Position numbers and translations under genes: made by a program. A DNA stretch of 64,000 nucleotides from Tribonema minus (lineage: Eukaryota > Sar > Xanthophyceae > Tribonematales > Tribonemataceae): the NCBI GenBank assembly GCA_017506865.1, contig JAFCMP010000190.1:434001-498000 (forward strand), read 5' to 3'. This document shows, in pieces, positions 35,601 to 43,694 of this stretch (positions are counted from its first letter, which is position 1; each line of letters opens with the position of its first letter). Under the pieces are notes generated by a model that was not told where the DNA came from, made no database searches, and was given only the letters and a program-made list of their open reading frames with translations.

Positions 35601-38600
35601 TGCAGTGTGCAGGGCGGCACACGCTACGACGTGAGAATAGAGCAAACCTTGAAGAAATGGGCAACCCGCGCTCCCCACCGGTGCGCGGCAGCTGGTGCGC
35701 ACTGGCCGCCCGGCGCACAGAAGATGCCGTGCTGCGGCGGGGACTGTGTCCATGTTTCTAAGGGCTACAAGCGCGTGTACGCTCTCTGTGCATGCGCGAT
35801 TGGGGGAGCGGCGGCCCGCACGAGCCACGTGTGTGTGTCTTGTGCGGTGCAGCATGTATTTGGGCCTTGGATTGGGATGACGACAGCACGATGAGGGACT
35901 GTGTGTGTCACCTTACAAAGTACTATGATCGCCATACTTTGCAAGCACGAAGCGCCTTCTGCGCACATGCGTCTGGCGCCTGAAGTCAGCAGCCCGCACT
36001 TGCTGCTCAGTCACGACATTCGGCACGGCTGGGTGCGCTCGTGCAGCATTGCTCAGCAGCTGCTTGGACGCGACCGCGACCTCAGGGCAGCTATTGGCCG
36101 ATTGCGCGCGTGCTGTCCAGGCGCTCTGTGCTTGCGCACCAACGCTTGAAGTTTGCACCTCTGCGCGCGCAGGCAACGGCACTTCAACAACCCCGGCAGC
36201 ATGGACCTGACGCAGGCGGGCATACTGCCGCTCGTCAATGCCAACAGCGCCAACTCGGGCTCCGACAGGCAGGCGCGGCAGCGCGACACCATGGACGAGT
36301 TTGAAGACAGGCTCATGGTGAGCGTATATGATGAGTGATCTGTGTTTTGATAGGGTTGGACGAGTTTGAAGACGGGCGCATGGTGAGCCCCTTATCTGAT
36401 GAGTGTCCCTTGTTCCGTGCCCGTGTGAGCAAAGGTCAAGGCCTTGAAGACAGACTCATGGTGAGCTCATTTGATAAGTGAACATGTGTTGAAAAGGTCA
36501 AGGCCCGTATTGCAGACGTTCACGTGAAACGTGAATCACGGACATGACCAGCTGATGATCAGTCAGGCCTTCTAAGCAGCACAAAAGATGTACATCGAAG
36601 TATGAAGGGCAGCACTACTAGTAGCTCAAACCTCTGCCCCTACTCGTGAAACGGCATGGACGAGTTCATCCTGCTGATCCTGCTCGCTCAACTCGTATAC
36701 TTCGAGGTACTTTCAACCTGATTTCACAAATCCCGTCGGCGCGCAGGCCATCAAGCGCTTCCTGGCTGCGGGCGTGGACGTGACGGTGTGGGACGGCCGC
36801 AACAAGAAGGTACGCACGTATGCCTGCACATGAATTCATTCATGTACATGAATTCATTCATGTGTTCACATCAGAGGGAGCGCATTCGCTCACCCGAAGG
36901 CACCGGTCGCTGTGTCGCTGTCGCCTTGCTCCGCGTGGCGCGTGCACGCTGCTGCCGGAATGCTGAGTGCTACCCTACAAAACGGGCGGCTCTGCGTTTG
37001 CGTGCCTTGCGCCTGTCTGCATGTCGCCGTTCAGCGCAACACTCCAGCGCGCGATCAACCTCGTCTGCCCTCCCCTCCACCACTCTCCGTTTACGACATG
37101 CGCGTATACCGACTTCGAAGCACATGCGTTACGGTGCGCAAGCCAGTGCAACCCTGCCCCCCCACCCCCCCCAACACTGAGGCGCACCCCCCCCCTCTCC
37201 CCCCAACCCTAACCCCAACCCCCACTACTTCAATGCATCAGGTGGACGCGGTGCTGAAGCTGGAGGAGAAGAGCCCCCCCGGCGGCGAGGCGCACGCGGA
37301 CCCCGAGTGCCCGTACCCGCGCCTGGAGTTCCACTTGCGCGGCGCATACCTCATCTGGCGCAACAACATCAAGCCGCTCGCCATCGACACGTTCCTCATG
37401 GTGCAGCAGGGGGTGAGTAGGTCGGCGCCGCCGCGCGCATGGTGGCGTATGCGCTGGTGCGATGTTGTGCGTCTGGAGCTATGAGTGGGTGGCATGCTTC
37501 ACTCGGTGCGGCGCTTGTCATGCCTTCAAGTTGACGTTACCGCAGTCTGCTGGGAAAGGTGGTCTGGTACCGATGCTGGAAAAGCTACCAAGTTCCACGT
37601 GTCGGTGTTTCACGAGTATGCCTGGACTCGGCAAGCCTCTCACCACAATAGCCTCAACGCGGTCCAGATCAGATTCAGCGTCACATCTCAGTGCCAAGAT
37701 CAGCTACATCCTCCGTACACTCAACCCCCCCCTCCCTCCCCCTACCCCCCAACAGGCCAAGGACACGCCGGAGGTCGGCGAGCAGTACGACAGCCTGTGC
37801 CTCTCGCTGCTGTGCCAGCCGCAGGGCCTGTCGGAGCCGGACCGCGTGGTCGTGCTGCGCCTGAGCGATGATGACCTGCGTCGCGAGCTCTACAGCGGCA
37901 TCCGCAAGCTGCTGACGGAGGCCACGCTGCGCCCGCGCCCGCCGCCGCGCCTGCCGCCGCCCATCGTCACGGCACACGTAAGCAGCGAAGCTTTGAAGTA
38001 TGACATGGCGTTGCACCGCCTGCCGCCCCCATTGTCACGTAAGCGGGCACGTAAGCGACGCTTTGAAGTATGACAAGGCCTTGCACCGCCTGCCGCCCCC
38101 CAACTTACCGCCCACGTAAGCAGCGACACTATGAAGTATGACGTGGCATTGCACCGTCTGCCGCCGCTTATTGTCACCGCGCACGCAAGCACCACTTTGA
38201 TTATGCCATGGCATTGCATCACCCAACAGATTGCGAGTTCTGGCCTCCCATGTCACTGCGCATGTGAGCGAGTTGACCGCGTCGCAACACTTTGGAGTAT
38301 GACATCGCGTTGCACCACCTGCCGCCGCCCATCGTCGCCGCGCACGTAAGCAGCGGCGCTTTGAAGTATGACATGGCATTTGCACCGCACAACAGACTGC
38401 TGCACAGGTCGAGTTCTTTGCTGCCCATTGTCACCGCGCACGTAAGCAACGCTTTGGTGTACGACATGGCATTGCACCACACAACAGACTGCGCGTTTCC
38501 TGGCCCTCATCGTCACTGCGCATGTGGGGGAGTTGACCGCGTCGCAACACTTCGAAGTATGACATGGCGTTGCACCGCCTGCCGCCGATCATCGGCACTG

Positions 38601-40760
38601 CTCACGTAAGCAACACTCTGAACGAAGTATGACATGGCATTGCACCGCGCAACAGACTGCTGCACGACTCGAGGTCTTGGCGCCCATCGTCATGTGAGCG
38701 AGTTGACCGCGTCGCACCGCGCAACAGACTGCTGCACGCAACTCGAATTGTTGACTCGTTTGGGATCAGCAACTGCGACGGTCTTGCAGCGCGCCAACGC
38801 CAGCAACGGCGAGGCATCGATCGGCACTTGAGCATCGACTTAGCCCACGCTCGCGTCTCGCCTGCACGCTGCTCTGAGCACTATCCCCTCATCTCAGTCA
38901 TCTGCCTCTCACTTACCACGCAACACCGCACCTCACGCGGCGCAGACGTCGAGCCCGTCCAAGGCGCGCAGCGCTCCGGCAGCATCGCTCAGTATCGGCG
39001 GCGGCGGCGACGAGGCCGGCGGCGGCGGCGGCGACGGCGAGAACCAGCTCACGGAGGCGCAGGCGGAGCAGATTGCCATCCTCACCAGCGACCTCCGGTC
39101 GCGCGAGGAGAGCTACGGGCGCCTTACGCTGCAGGTGCGGTCTGTGCTCGAGGTCTAATGGAACATGCTGTGGTTTGCAAGTTTGCAAGTGGCGTGCAAG
39201 TGTTTTTATGACCGGCGCTCCGGGGCCGCTTGTTGGTGCTGCGGCGCGACTTTCCGTGTGACGGCACGCGCAGTGGTTGGTTGAGAAGCGGGGTGCATGG
39301 GATCGCAGGGATTGCAGGCGCCGCCCGCAGTGCTGCCCCCTTTTATTCTGCGCTGCACGGCATGTGCGGCATGCTGACCTAACTTTTGTATCCAGAACAG
39401 TTGCGTAATCAATATCGCGCACTGCGTCAGGTGGATGGTGCGAAGCATGGCTCGCAGCTGGCGTGTTCTCGGTTCTCATGCTGTGGCTCGTGCCCTGAGT
39501 GAACCCAAGCATAAGTTGATGGGGCCCATGTGTTGGCTGATTGTCTGATTGTGACCTCACCCTTGTTGCTGTGTGGTTTGCGCGCTGCCTCATGTGCGTT
39601 TTTGCTGCGCAGATGATGGAGATGACCAATGACCTCAACAACAAAGAGGACGAGAACAGGGAGCTCAACAGAAAGCTCGTCGCGGCGCTGGACGAGAATG
39701 TGTTTATTAAGGTACATTGGGAATGTCATGAGTGTGTGGATTGAGTGAGCAGCTTTGGCCTTGCCGCAGTGCTGTGTACGCATTGTTTTCGGCTTTCATG
39801 TTGAACACGCAGGCGGCTGCATGCATTGACGCGGCATGGCAACACTCGTCAGGGCAGCAATATTGCTGCACTTCATGACACTGATGATGCAAATCCTTCA
39901 CAGTATTGTAGATGTACTGTGGGATGCAACAGCCAAGCGCATGTGCACTGGTAAACTCAAGGGCAACGAGTGCTGTCAGCCCACCGTCCCGCACGCGCGT
40001 GTCTCAATGCTCACGTGCCTGCGCTGTCCCGCCCCGCACGCGCACATCCGCAGACGGAGTACGAGTCGTACAAGGAGGTCACCGCCAAGTTCATACGCCG
40101 CATCGACATGCTGCAGTGCGAGGTGGATGAGCTCACTGAGGAGAATCAGGTACGCACAAATTCGATATCAATGATAGTTTATAAATAAACGAGGCTATAA
40201 GTGTACTGCACATTTACATGGCGCCAGCATGGGGCAGGAGGCAGAGGCGGCCAAGAGGAACAAGGCCTTTGAGGAGAATCAGGTGCGCAGCCCATGCACG
40301 GCCTTTTTCTCGGCGCTTGAACACAGGTGTTGTCTTTGAATGCATGCACGTTGTCCGATGGCAGGCAGCTCCTGACGTGACTCAACTTGTTTCACGACTA
40401 CAAACAGCGCGGCACGTCAACCAGGCACATGTACTTTTTATTGATTCTCGCTCACGGTGAGAAATGTCGTGATGGTGAATCTCCAGCTTGCAAACAGAAA
40501 TCTACGCGTGACTTTGTGAACATGTACTCGTTTGCATCACCGGTGCCGCTACAAAGCGAGGGGTGGCATCCAATGCATCGCGCGGACCAGCACCTGATTC
40601 TGCCTCGTTGGCCCCTTCTGCACATGCGCAGCTCCTCAAGCAGACGGTGCGGCATCACTACGAGACGAGCAGCGCGGGGCACCAGTCGCCATACGCGCAG
40701 CACTCCACCGGCGGCGGCACGCCCCAAGCGAGCTACAGCCACAGCCCGTCGCCACGATGA
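10383..40760 (+). CDS. Unconventional myosin heavy chain with six IQ motifs and PH-like tail
   Basis: Actin-based ATP-driven motor. Forty exons were joined and the frame stays open across all 39 junctions, giving 1822 aa. The first exon encodes an SH3-like N-terminal barrel (RVWVRDK... then GGTITVE). It is followed by the motor (to about residue 816), six IQ motifs that bind calmodulin-like light chains (about 839-985), a long Ala/Glu-rich coiled coil (986-1437), a PH-like segment (1486-1637) and a second coiled coil ending in a Ser/His-rich tail. The motor and IQ number resemble class V/XI myosins, but I see no DIL cargo domain in the tail, so class assignment is open. Intron 13 uses a GC donor (CAG|GCAAGG at 22190). 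Exon coordinates are given in the sub-region entries. Many introns contain echoes of the neighbouring exon. Confidence 0.93.
13683..13747 (+). repeat. Dispersed intronic repeat, copy A
   Basis: About 65 bp containing GCAGCAGCGGCGACCACGG and CGGCTAACCA. Confidence 0.75.
14527..14802 (+). repeat. Three echoes of myosin exon 5 end
   Basis: The last ~65 bp of exon 5 (about 14403-14470, coding [20 protein letters not shown]) plus the GTGAGCGC donor are repeated three times in tandem. Their donor GTs are at 14586, 14696 and 14803, so spacings are 115, 110 and 107 bp. Each of the first three donors is followed by a variant of CAATTTGAAGTTGAG. The copies are 80-90% identical to the exon by eye. Confidence 0.93.
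15773..15807 (+). repeat. Interstitial telomere-like TTAGGG array
   Basis: About five TTAGGG units with one TTAGAG variant in myosin intron 5. Confidence 0.88.
17386..17540 (+). repeat. Echoes of myosin exon 7 end
   Basis: The exon 7 end and donor (TACTTCATCAATCAG|GTGACGTGCCACACACA) recur in shortened form at about 17392-17414, 17423-17452 and 17505-17548. Each keeps CAG (or CAC) followed by GTGACGTGCC and a CA-rich stretch. Confidence 0.82.
18265..18627 (+). repeat. Tandem duplication across the exon 8 acceptor
   Basis: Two units (about 18265-18447 and 18458-18627) share ~110 bp of intron, the CAG acceptor and ~55 bp of exon 8 ([15 protein letters not shown]). The second unit leads to the full exon at 18572. 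The first diverges and has no donor at the matching place. Confidence 0.9.
19967..20192 (+). repeat. Two echoes of myosin exon 10 end
   Basis: The sequence coding LEIGAKT and its donor recur with donor GTs at 20063 and 20190 (parent 19967). The intervening intron segment GTGTGTCAGCGCTCAGTAGCGCGC is repeated as well, so the whole unit of ~95-125 bp was copied. Confidence 0.9.
20459..20755 (+). repeat. Triplicated intron unit with echo of exon 11 start
   Basis: A ~75-bp intron segment beginning CGTGCACGTCCGTCGTGC and containing TCTAATCCCTTGCCTGTT occurs three times. After the first copy comes an acceptor plus ~45 bp of exon 11 ([15 protein letters not shown], 20537-20581). After the third copy comes the real exon at 20756. 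Confidence 0.9.
21240..21600 (+). repeat. Degenerate tandem repeat in myosin intron 11
   Basis: Five or six units of ~55-75 bp containing GCCTCATCAGGGTCAGGGTTGG, TAGGTAACCTTG and GAGCGTGGTGCTTGCC, with a short TTAGGG run at 21460-21478. The unit appears partly derived from telomere-like sequence. Confidence 0.82.
21905..22063 (+). repeat. Pyrimidine-rich repeat before exon 13
   Basis: Four related units of CTTCTCTCTCACTCATACCCCC type run up to the CAG acceptor of exon 13. They form a ~150-base polypyrimidine tract on the sense strand. Confidence 0.8.
23386..23417 (+). repeat. Telomere-like CCCTAA array
   Basis: About four CCCTAA-type units about 20 bp before the acceptor of myosin exon 15, with one CCCATA variant. 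Confidence 0.82.
23634..23790 (+). repeat. Two echoes of myosin exon 15 end
   Basis: Copies of the sequence coding [16 protein letters not shown] with the donor. Donor GTs are at 23584 (real), 23688 and 23791, a nearly constant ~104-bp spacing. The second copy is more decayed. Confidence 0.92.
23985..24131 (+). repeat. Echo of myosin exon 16 start
   Basis: An acceptor-plus-exon copy (CAG then codons [14 protein letters not shown]) begins at about 23985, 147 bp before the real exon at 24132. A shorter fragment (GAGCACGTCGCCGTTCCTCGTC) lies at about 24074-24096. Confidence 0.9.
24655..24691 (+). repeat. Echo of myosin exon 16 end
   Basis: Repeats about 36 bp of the exon 16 end (coding [12 protein letters not shown]), with a one-base loss, followed by a GTGAGG donor. 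Exon 16 is therefore echoed on both sides. Confidence 0.88.
28173..28200 (+). repeat. Telomere-like TTAGGG array
   Basis: About four units, one shortened, starting 18 bp after the donor of myosin exon 22. Confidence 0.85.
29152..29254 (+). repeat. Echo of exon 24 start fused to dispersed repeat copy B
   Basis: 29152-29200 copies the acceptor and start of exon 24 (GCGCAG then GCATGGGGCAGGGG), including upstream intron similarity (CCTAGCTCT..CTACA.GGGTT). It overlaps 29189-29254, which is ~80% identical to 13683-13747, about 15.5 kb away in the same gene. Confidence 0.82.
29553..29602. repeat. AT dinucleotide microsatellite
   Basis: A ~50-bp run of TA/AT, the only long AT-only stretch in this GC-rich window, in myosin intron 24. 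Confidence 0.95.
29807..30259 (+). repeat. Three intron units ahead of exon 25
   Basis: A ~90-bp unit (CCCAATCCC-type start, TGACTCACTTCAA, CATCGTCG, GCC-rich end) occurs at about 29807-29900, 30013-30098 and 30182-30259. The first includes a copy of the exon 25 start (GCAGCAACCTCA at 29883). The last leads into the real exon. Confidence 0.82.
32336..32460. repeat. Telomere-like array that switches strand
   Basis: The largest interstitial telomere-like tract here. TTAGGG units run from 32336 to about 32407, interrupted by GCTAACCA, then CCCTAA units run to 32460. The two halves are inverted relative to each other, so the tract could fold as a hairpin or mark a fusion of two ends. Confidence 0.93.
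33610..33700 (+). repeat. TGAGCGTTGAGCACTTGC minisatellite
   Basis: Four to five units of ~18-25 bp (GCTGAGCGTTGAGCAC..TTGC) end just before the acceptor of myosin exon 29. Confidence 0.8.
35380..35693 (+). repeat. Three echoes of myosin exon 31 end
   Basis: Copies of the segment coding [13 protein letters not shown] plus donor. Donor GTs are at 35421, 35522 and 35694 (parent 35234). The middle copy keeps only the last ~20 bp. After the donors, GTGCG..GCGCTTG is shared by the first two copies. Confidence 0.9.
36357..36460 (+). repeat. Two echoes of myosin exon 32 end
   Basis: GACGAGTTTGAAGACAGGCTCATG|GTGAGC recurs in decayed form with donor GTs at 36382 and 36461 (parent 36318). The following TGATGAGTG motif is also shared. 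Confidence 0.88.
36747..37977 (+). other. Myosin exons 33-35: PH-like domain
   Basis: Exons: 36747-36809, 37242-37412, 37756-37977. Residues 1486-1637 read [17 protein letters not shown], then a Leu-rich strand, [26 protein letters not shown], a YDSLCLSLL strand, [10 protein letters not shown] and a final helix [12 protein letters not shown]. This strand-strand-W, 'I.L.DI..V..G', 'R...L...D....R..L..GI..LL' order resembles PH domains of the phospholipase C type, which bind phosphoinositides or proteins. The role is inferred; a profile search would settle it. The exon ends in a proline-rich run. Confidence 0.6.
37978..38750 (+). repeat. Array of about nine echoes of myosin exon 35 end
   Basis: The longest echo array. 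The exon end CTGCCGCCGCCCATCGTCAC, its donor and ~45 bp of intron (GTAAGCAGCG..CTTTGAAGTATGACATGGC.TTGCACCGC) repeat with variable spacing. Donor-like sites lie at 38039, 38051, 38116, 38185 (GC), 38263, 38346, 38442, 38523 and 38606. Later units also carry CACAACAGACTGCTGCAC. Confidence 0.93.
38946..40760 (+). other. Myosin exons 36-40: C-terminal coiled coil and tail
   Basis: Exons: 38946-39134, 39613-39711, 40054-40149, 40238-40282, 40632-40760. A Gly-rich segment is followed by heptad-type helices ([37 protein letters not shown]). The final exon is rich in Ser, His, Gly and Tyr and ends SYSHSPSPR. Exon 39 is small (45 bp) and its acceptor GGGGCAG|GAG was chosen to keep frame. No DIL, FERM or MyTH4 domain is visible. 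Confidence 0.8.
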
Positions 40761-41575
40761 GAGCTCAGGAACAGGGGGGGGTTAGGGTAGTACTGCCCGC
40801 GCAGCGCGCAGTAGACGCCGCGCGATCATGTAGCATCGCCGCTGTGCCACAGTGTCGTGACGAAAACGATGTATTCATTCGGATTGGTGGCGGTCAGGGA
40901 GTGTTGTAAAGCAGCGGCGCAGGGGGGTCATTGTGGGAATGGGTTGGGAAGGGGGGGGCAGGGGAGGGGAGGGGGCAGCGGGTGACCGTGACAGTTAAAT
41001 AGTGTCTCTGTGTGTGCCGTGGCGTCGCGTCCGCGTCCAACTGCTCTTTGGGGCAGGAAGCAGGGCAGTGTGCGCGCTACTACTTCCTCCTATTACACAG
41101 GTTGCAATAAAGTCCCCTCTGAGATGCAGCGACTGCTCTCAGAGGCACTGTCAGACTTCACTTTGATCGTGTCCTGCGTTCATGCATGCCATACGATGGT
41201 GCCCGTGGGTATGCCACCTGCCATGAGTGCTGCCTAGTCGCTTGAGGCACTGTGAAAGAGTTCAAATACGGCGAATGTGCGAATAGTTTGCAGTTTGTGG
41301 CTTCCTCATTCTGTTTGTGGTCCGAGGCAGGCATATCAGTGGCACGTCGTTCGTGCTGCTGCATGCATGAGAAAGAGTACTCAGTTTTCATTTTTTCTCC
41401 GAACCCTGCGGTTACGTCCGTTGTGTAGCACATCCCCGAAGAGTCGTTGCCAAACCGCCAAAGCGGAATTTGATTTTGTGGACCTCTGAAACCTGCTGTA
41501 GCAAACCACTCACACGAGATCGACGAGCAAAGTACACCAGCAACTCGCTAGCTAACGCCAAGGACCGTCGTCAGC
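40761..41575. other. Intergenic region myosin / CoA-transferase
   Basis: Myosin 3' UTR (to about 41130) and promoter of the transferase. Apart from G-runs near 40910-40980 I see no gene. Confidence 0.5.
41106..41111 (+). terminator. Candidate polyadenylation signal AATAAA (myosin)
   Basis: AATAAA about 345 bp after the myosin stop codon, the same distance as in the G-alpha gene. Confidence 0.5.
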
Positions 41576-43663
41576 ATGTCTTTGGCTAAGGTCGCCGCCC
41601 GCCAGGGACTCCGTCTCGCAAAAGGGTGAGTGAGAAGTTACAAGCAAACCGCTTTTTGATTGTGGAACGCATGCTGACATCGGCCATTGGCACCGCCCTC
41701 TTCTTCTGCGCAGGCTGAACACCAATGTCTGCTGCGGATTCCACACCACCGCTACCGCCAAGATTGAACGACATGAGCCAATGGCCCCCAAAAACAAGAC
41801 GCCCAAGGTAATCGATTTTTTTCACGCCGCGCCCCGCGCCCCTCAGCCTGTCGCCGCGGTCTCTATACCAGTGTATAGCTGCTGACCTGTGATACGTCAC
41901 GGTATTCCTGCAGGTGGGTACTGCCGAGGAGGCGGTGCAGTGCATCAAGAGCGGGGACCGTATTTTCGTCCAGGGCATGGCTGCGACGCCATCGCTGCTG
42001 ACCAGCGCCATGGCGACACACGGCAAGGAAGCTCGCCTGGAGGGGTGCGAGGTGTATCACCTGCACACCGAGGGGGAGTGCCCCTATGTCGCGGAGGACT
42101 GCGAGGGCATCTTCCACACAAAGTCGTTCTTCCTGGGTGAGTCATCAAGCACCTCACGATTTGACGGCTGACGCATTAACAACTGTCAATACCTAACATG
42201 TATGTTTTTCTGAGGCCACCACCAAGTGATCAACCACGAATGAACACATCTGTTGAGTGGGGCATTGGTAGCACTTTCTGGCACGACCAAAAACTGCTTG
42301 ACGTTGCACGCATCAGCAGGCTGCAGTCGGTGGTGCGGACCATGCACAGCGCACACAGACATACGCACACATACTTGAGAGCAAAAACCTCCTTGAGGAA
42401 AGAACCTCGTATAATTTGATGTATTGAACTGCATCAGTACGAGGCTCTACGCGACGCCCCCTCCTCCCATTGTGCGCTCTGATGCGCTGGTGCGCCGCCC
42501 CTCATGCTGCCTTACACTCATCACCCCCGCACCCCCCCCTGCCCCCCTGTGCACATCGCTCAACCGCCATCAGGCGCCAACGTCCGCAAGGCCACGCAGG
42601 AGGGGCGCGCCGACTACGTGCCCATCTTTTTGAGCGAAACGCCGCTCGTATTCCGCAAGGGAGTCATCCCGCTTGACGTCGCCATCGTGCAGGTAATGCC
42701 GAGCACTGATGCGCACTGATGGCATTAGAGCGAGACATAGTCGGAGAGCCCGCATGCGTAGCGCAAGAGCGGCTCGCCCTGCTGACAAGCTGTTATCCAT
42801 CCTGTATAGACAGCTCATGCTTATGTATCTGCAGCACAGTCGTGCATGCTAGGCTTCATCAGACAGGCGATGACGCGTTCACTGATCAAGTATACGTAGA
42901 AATGGCACTGCGGAGGCGCCTGCTAACAGCAGCCATGTACTTTCACAGCACACGCCTATCGCATCTCACCCTGCGACAGCTGCACCGCGCCGCAGCCACT
43001 CACCCCCCCCCCCCCCCCCTTCCCACCCCCACTCCTTAGGTGTCCCCCCCCGACAAGCACGGCTTCTGCTCGCTCGGCACGAGCGTCGACTGCACGCGCG
43101 CCGCGCTGCAGACGGCGCGCACGGTCATCGCGATGGTCAACAAGAACGTCCCGCGCACTCACGGCGACGGCATCATTCACTACACCAACCTGGACCACAT
43201 AGTGTACCACGACACGCCGCTCTACACGAGCCACAGCAAGCCCGGCGCCGCGAGCGACGTCGCCATCGGCAACCTCATCGCGGAGCACCTCGTGGCCGAC
43301 GGCGCCACGCTGCAGGTGCGCGCAATTCAGAGTCCGCTTTGATATCGCGGGTGGGGGGGTTGGGGTCGGGTGCAACAGCTGCCCATGGTCGCTTCGATGC
43401 GGTGAATGATCTGATCACTCATGCATTCATGATTTTTGCATGAGGTCACAGTTGGGGCCGTCTGTTCGTGAAGTCCTGGTGCCTATCAGCTGGTGGTTTG
43501 TGTGGCCTCTGTAGATGTGGCAACGGGGGACGGCGCACCCGAGAATGGCTTCATTCAAGCGAACTCACACAGCGGTCGACTTGTTCGATGCAATGCCCAG
43601 CTCACACCTCCACACAAGCTGCCGCCAACCACTGTCCACCTGTGCGCCGCCGCCGCCGTCTGA

Positions 43664-43694
<31 letters not shown>

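Larger units (their letters stand above)
30260..36317 (+). other. Myosin exons 25-32: coiled coil and low-complexity linker
   Basis: Exons: 30260-30467, 30972-31356, 31752-31882, 32852-33058, 33712-33783, 34114-34215, 34983-35233, 36173-36317. Exons 25-30 encode heptad-like Ala/Glu/Arg-rich sequence ([31 protein letters not shown]), consistent with a dimerising coiled coil with long alanine runs. Exon 28 has an acidic stretch ([10 protein letters not shown]). Exon 31 turns to Gly/His/Ser/Pro-rich linker ending [13 protein letters not shown], possibly a phosphorylated or SH3-binding segment. Exon 32 encodes a hydrophilic linker ending MDEFEDRLM. Confidence 0.82.

Noticed and set aside
37978-38750. 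CRISPR-like array
   Set aside because: Units are degenerate, unevenly spaced, lack unique spacers and derive from the adjacent exon; the host is eukaryotic.
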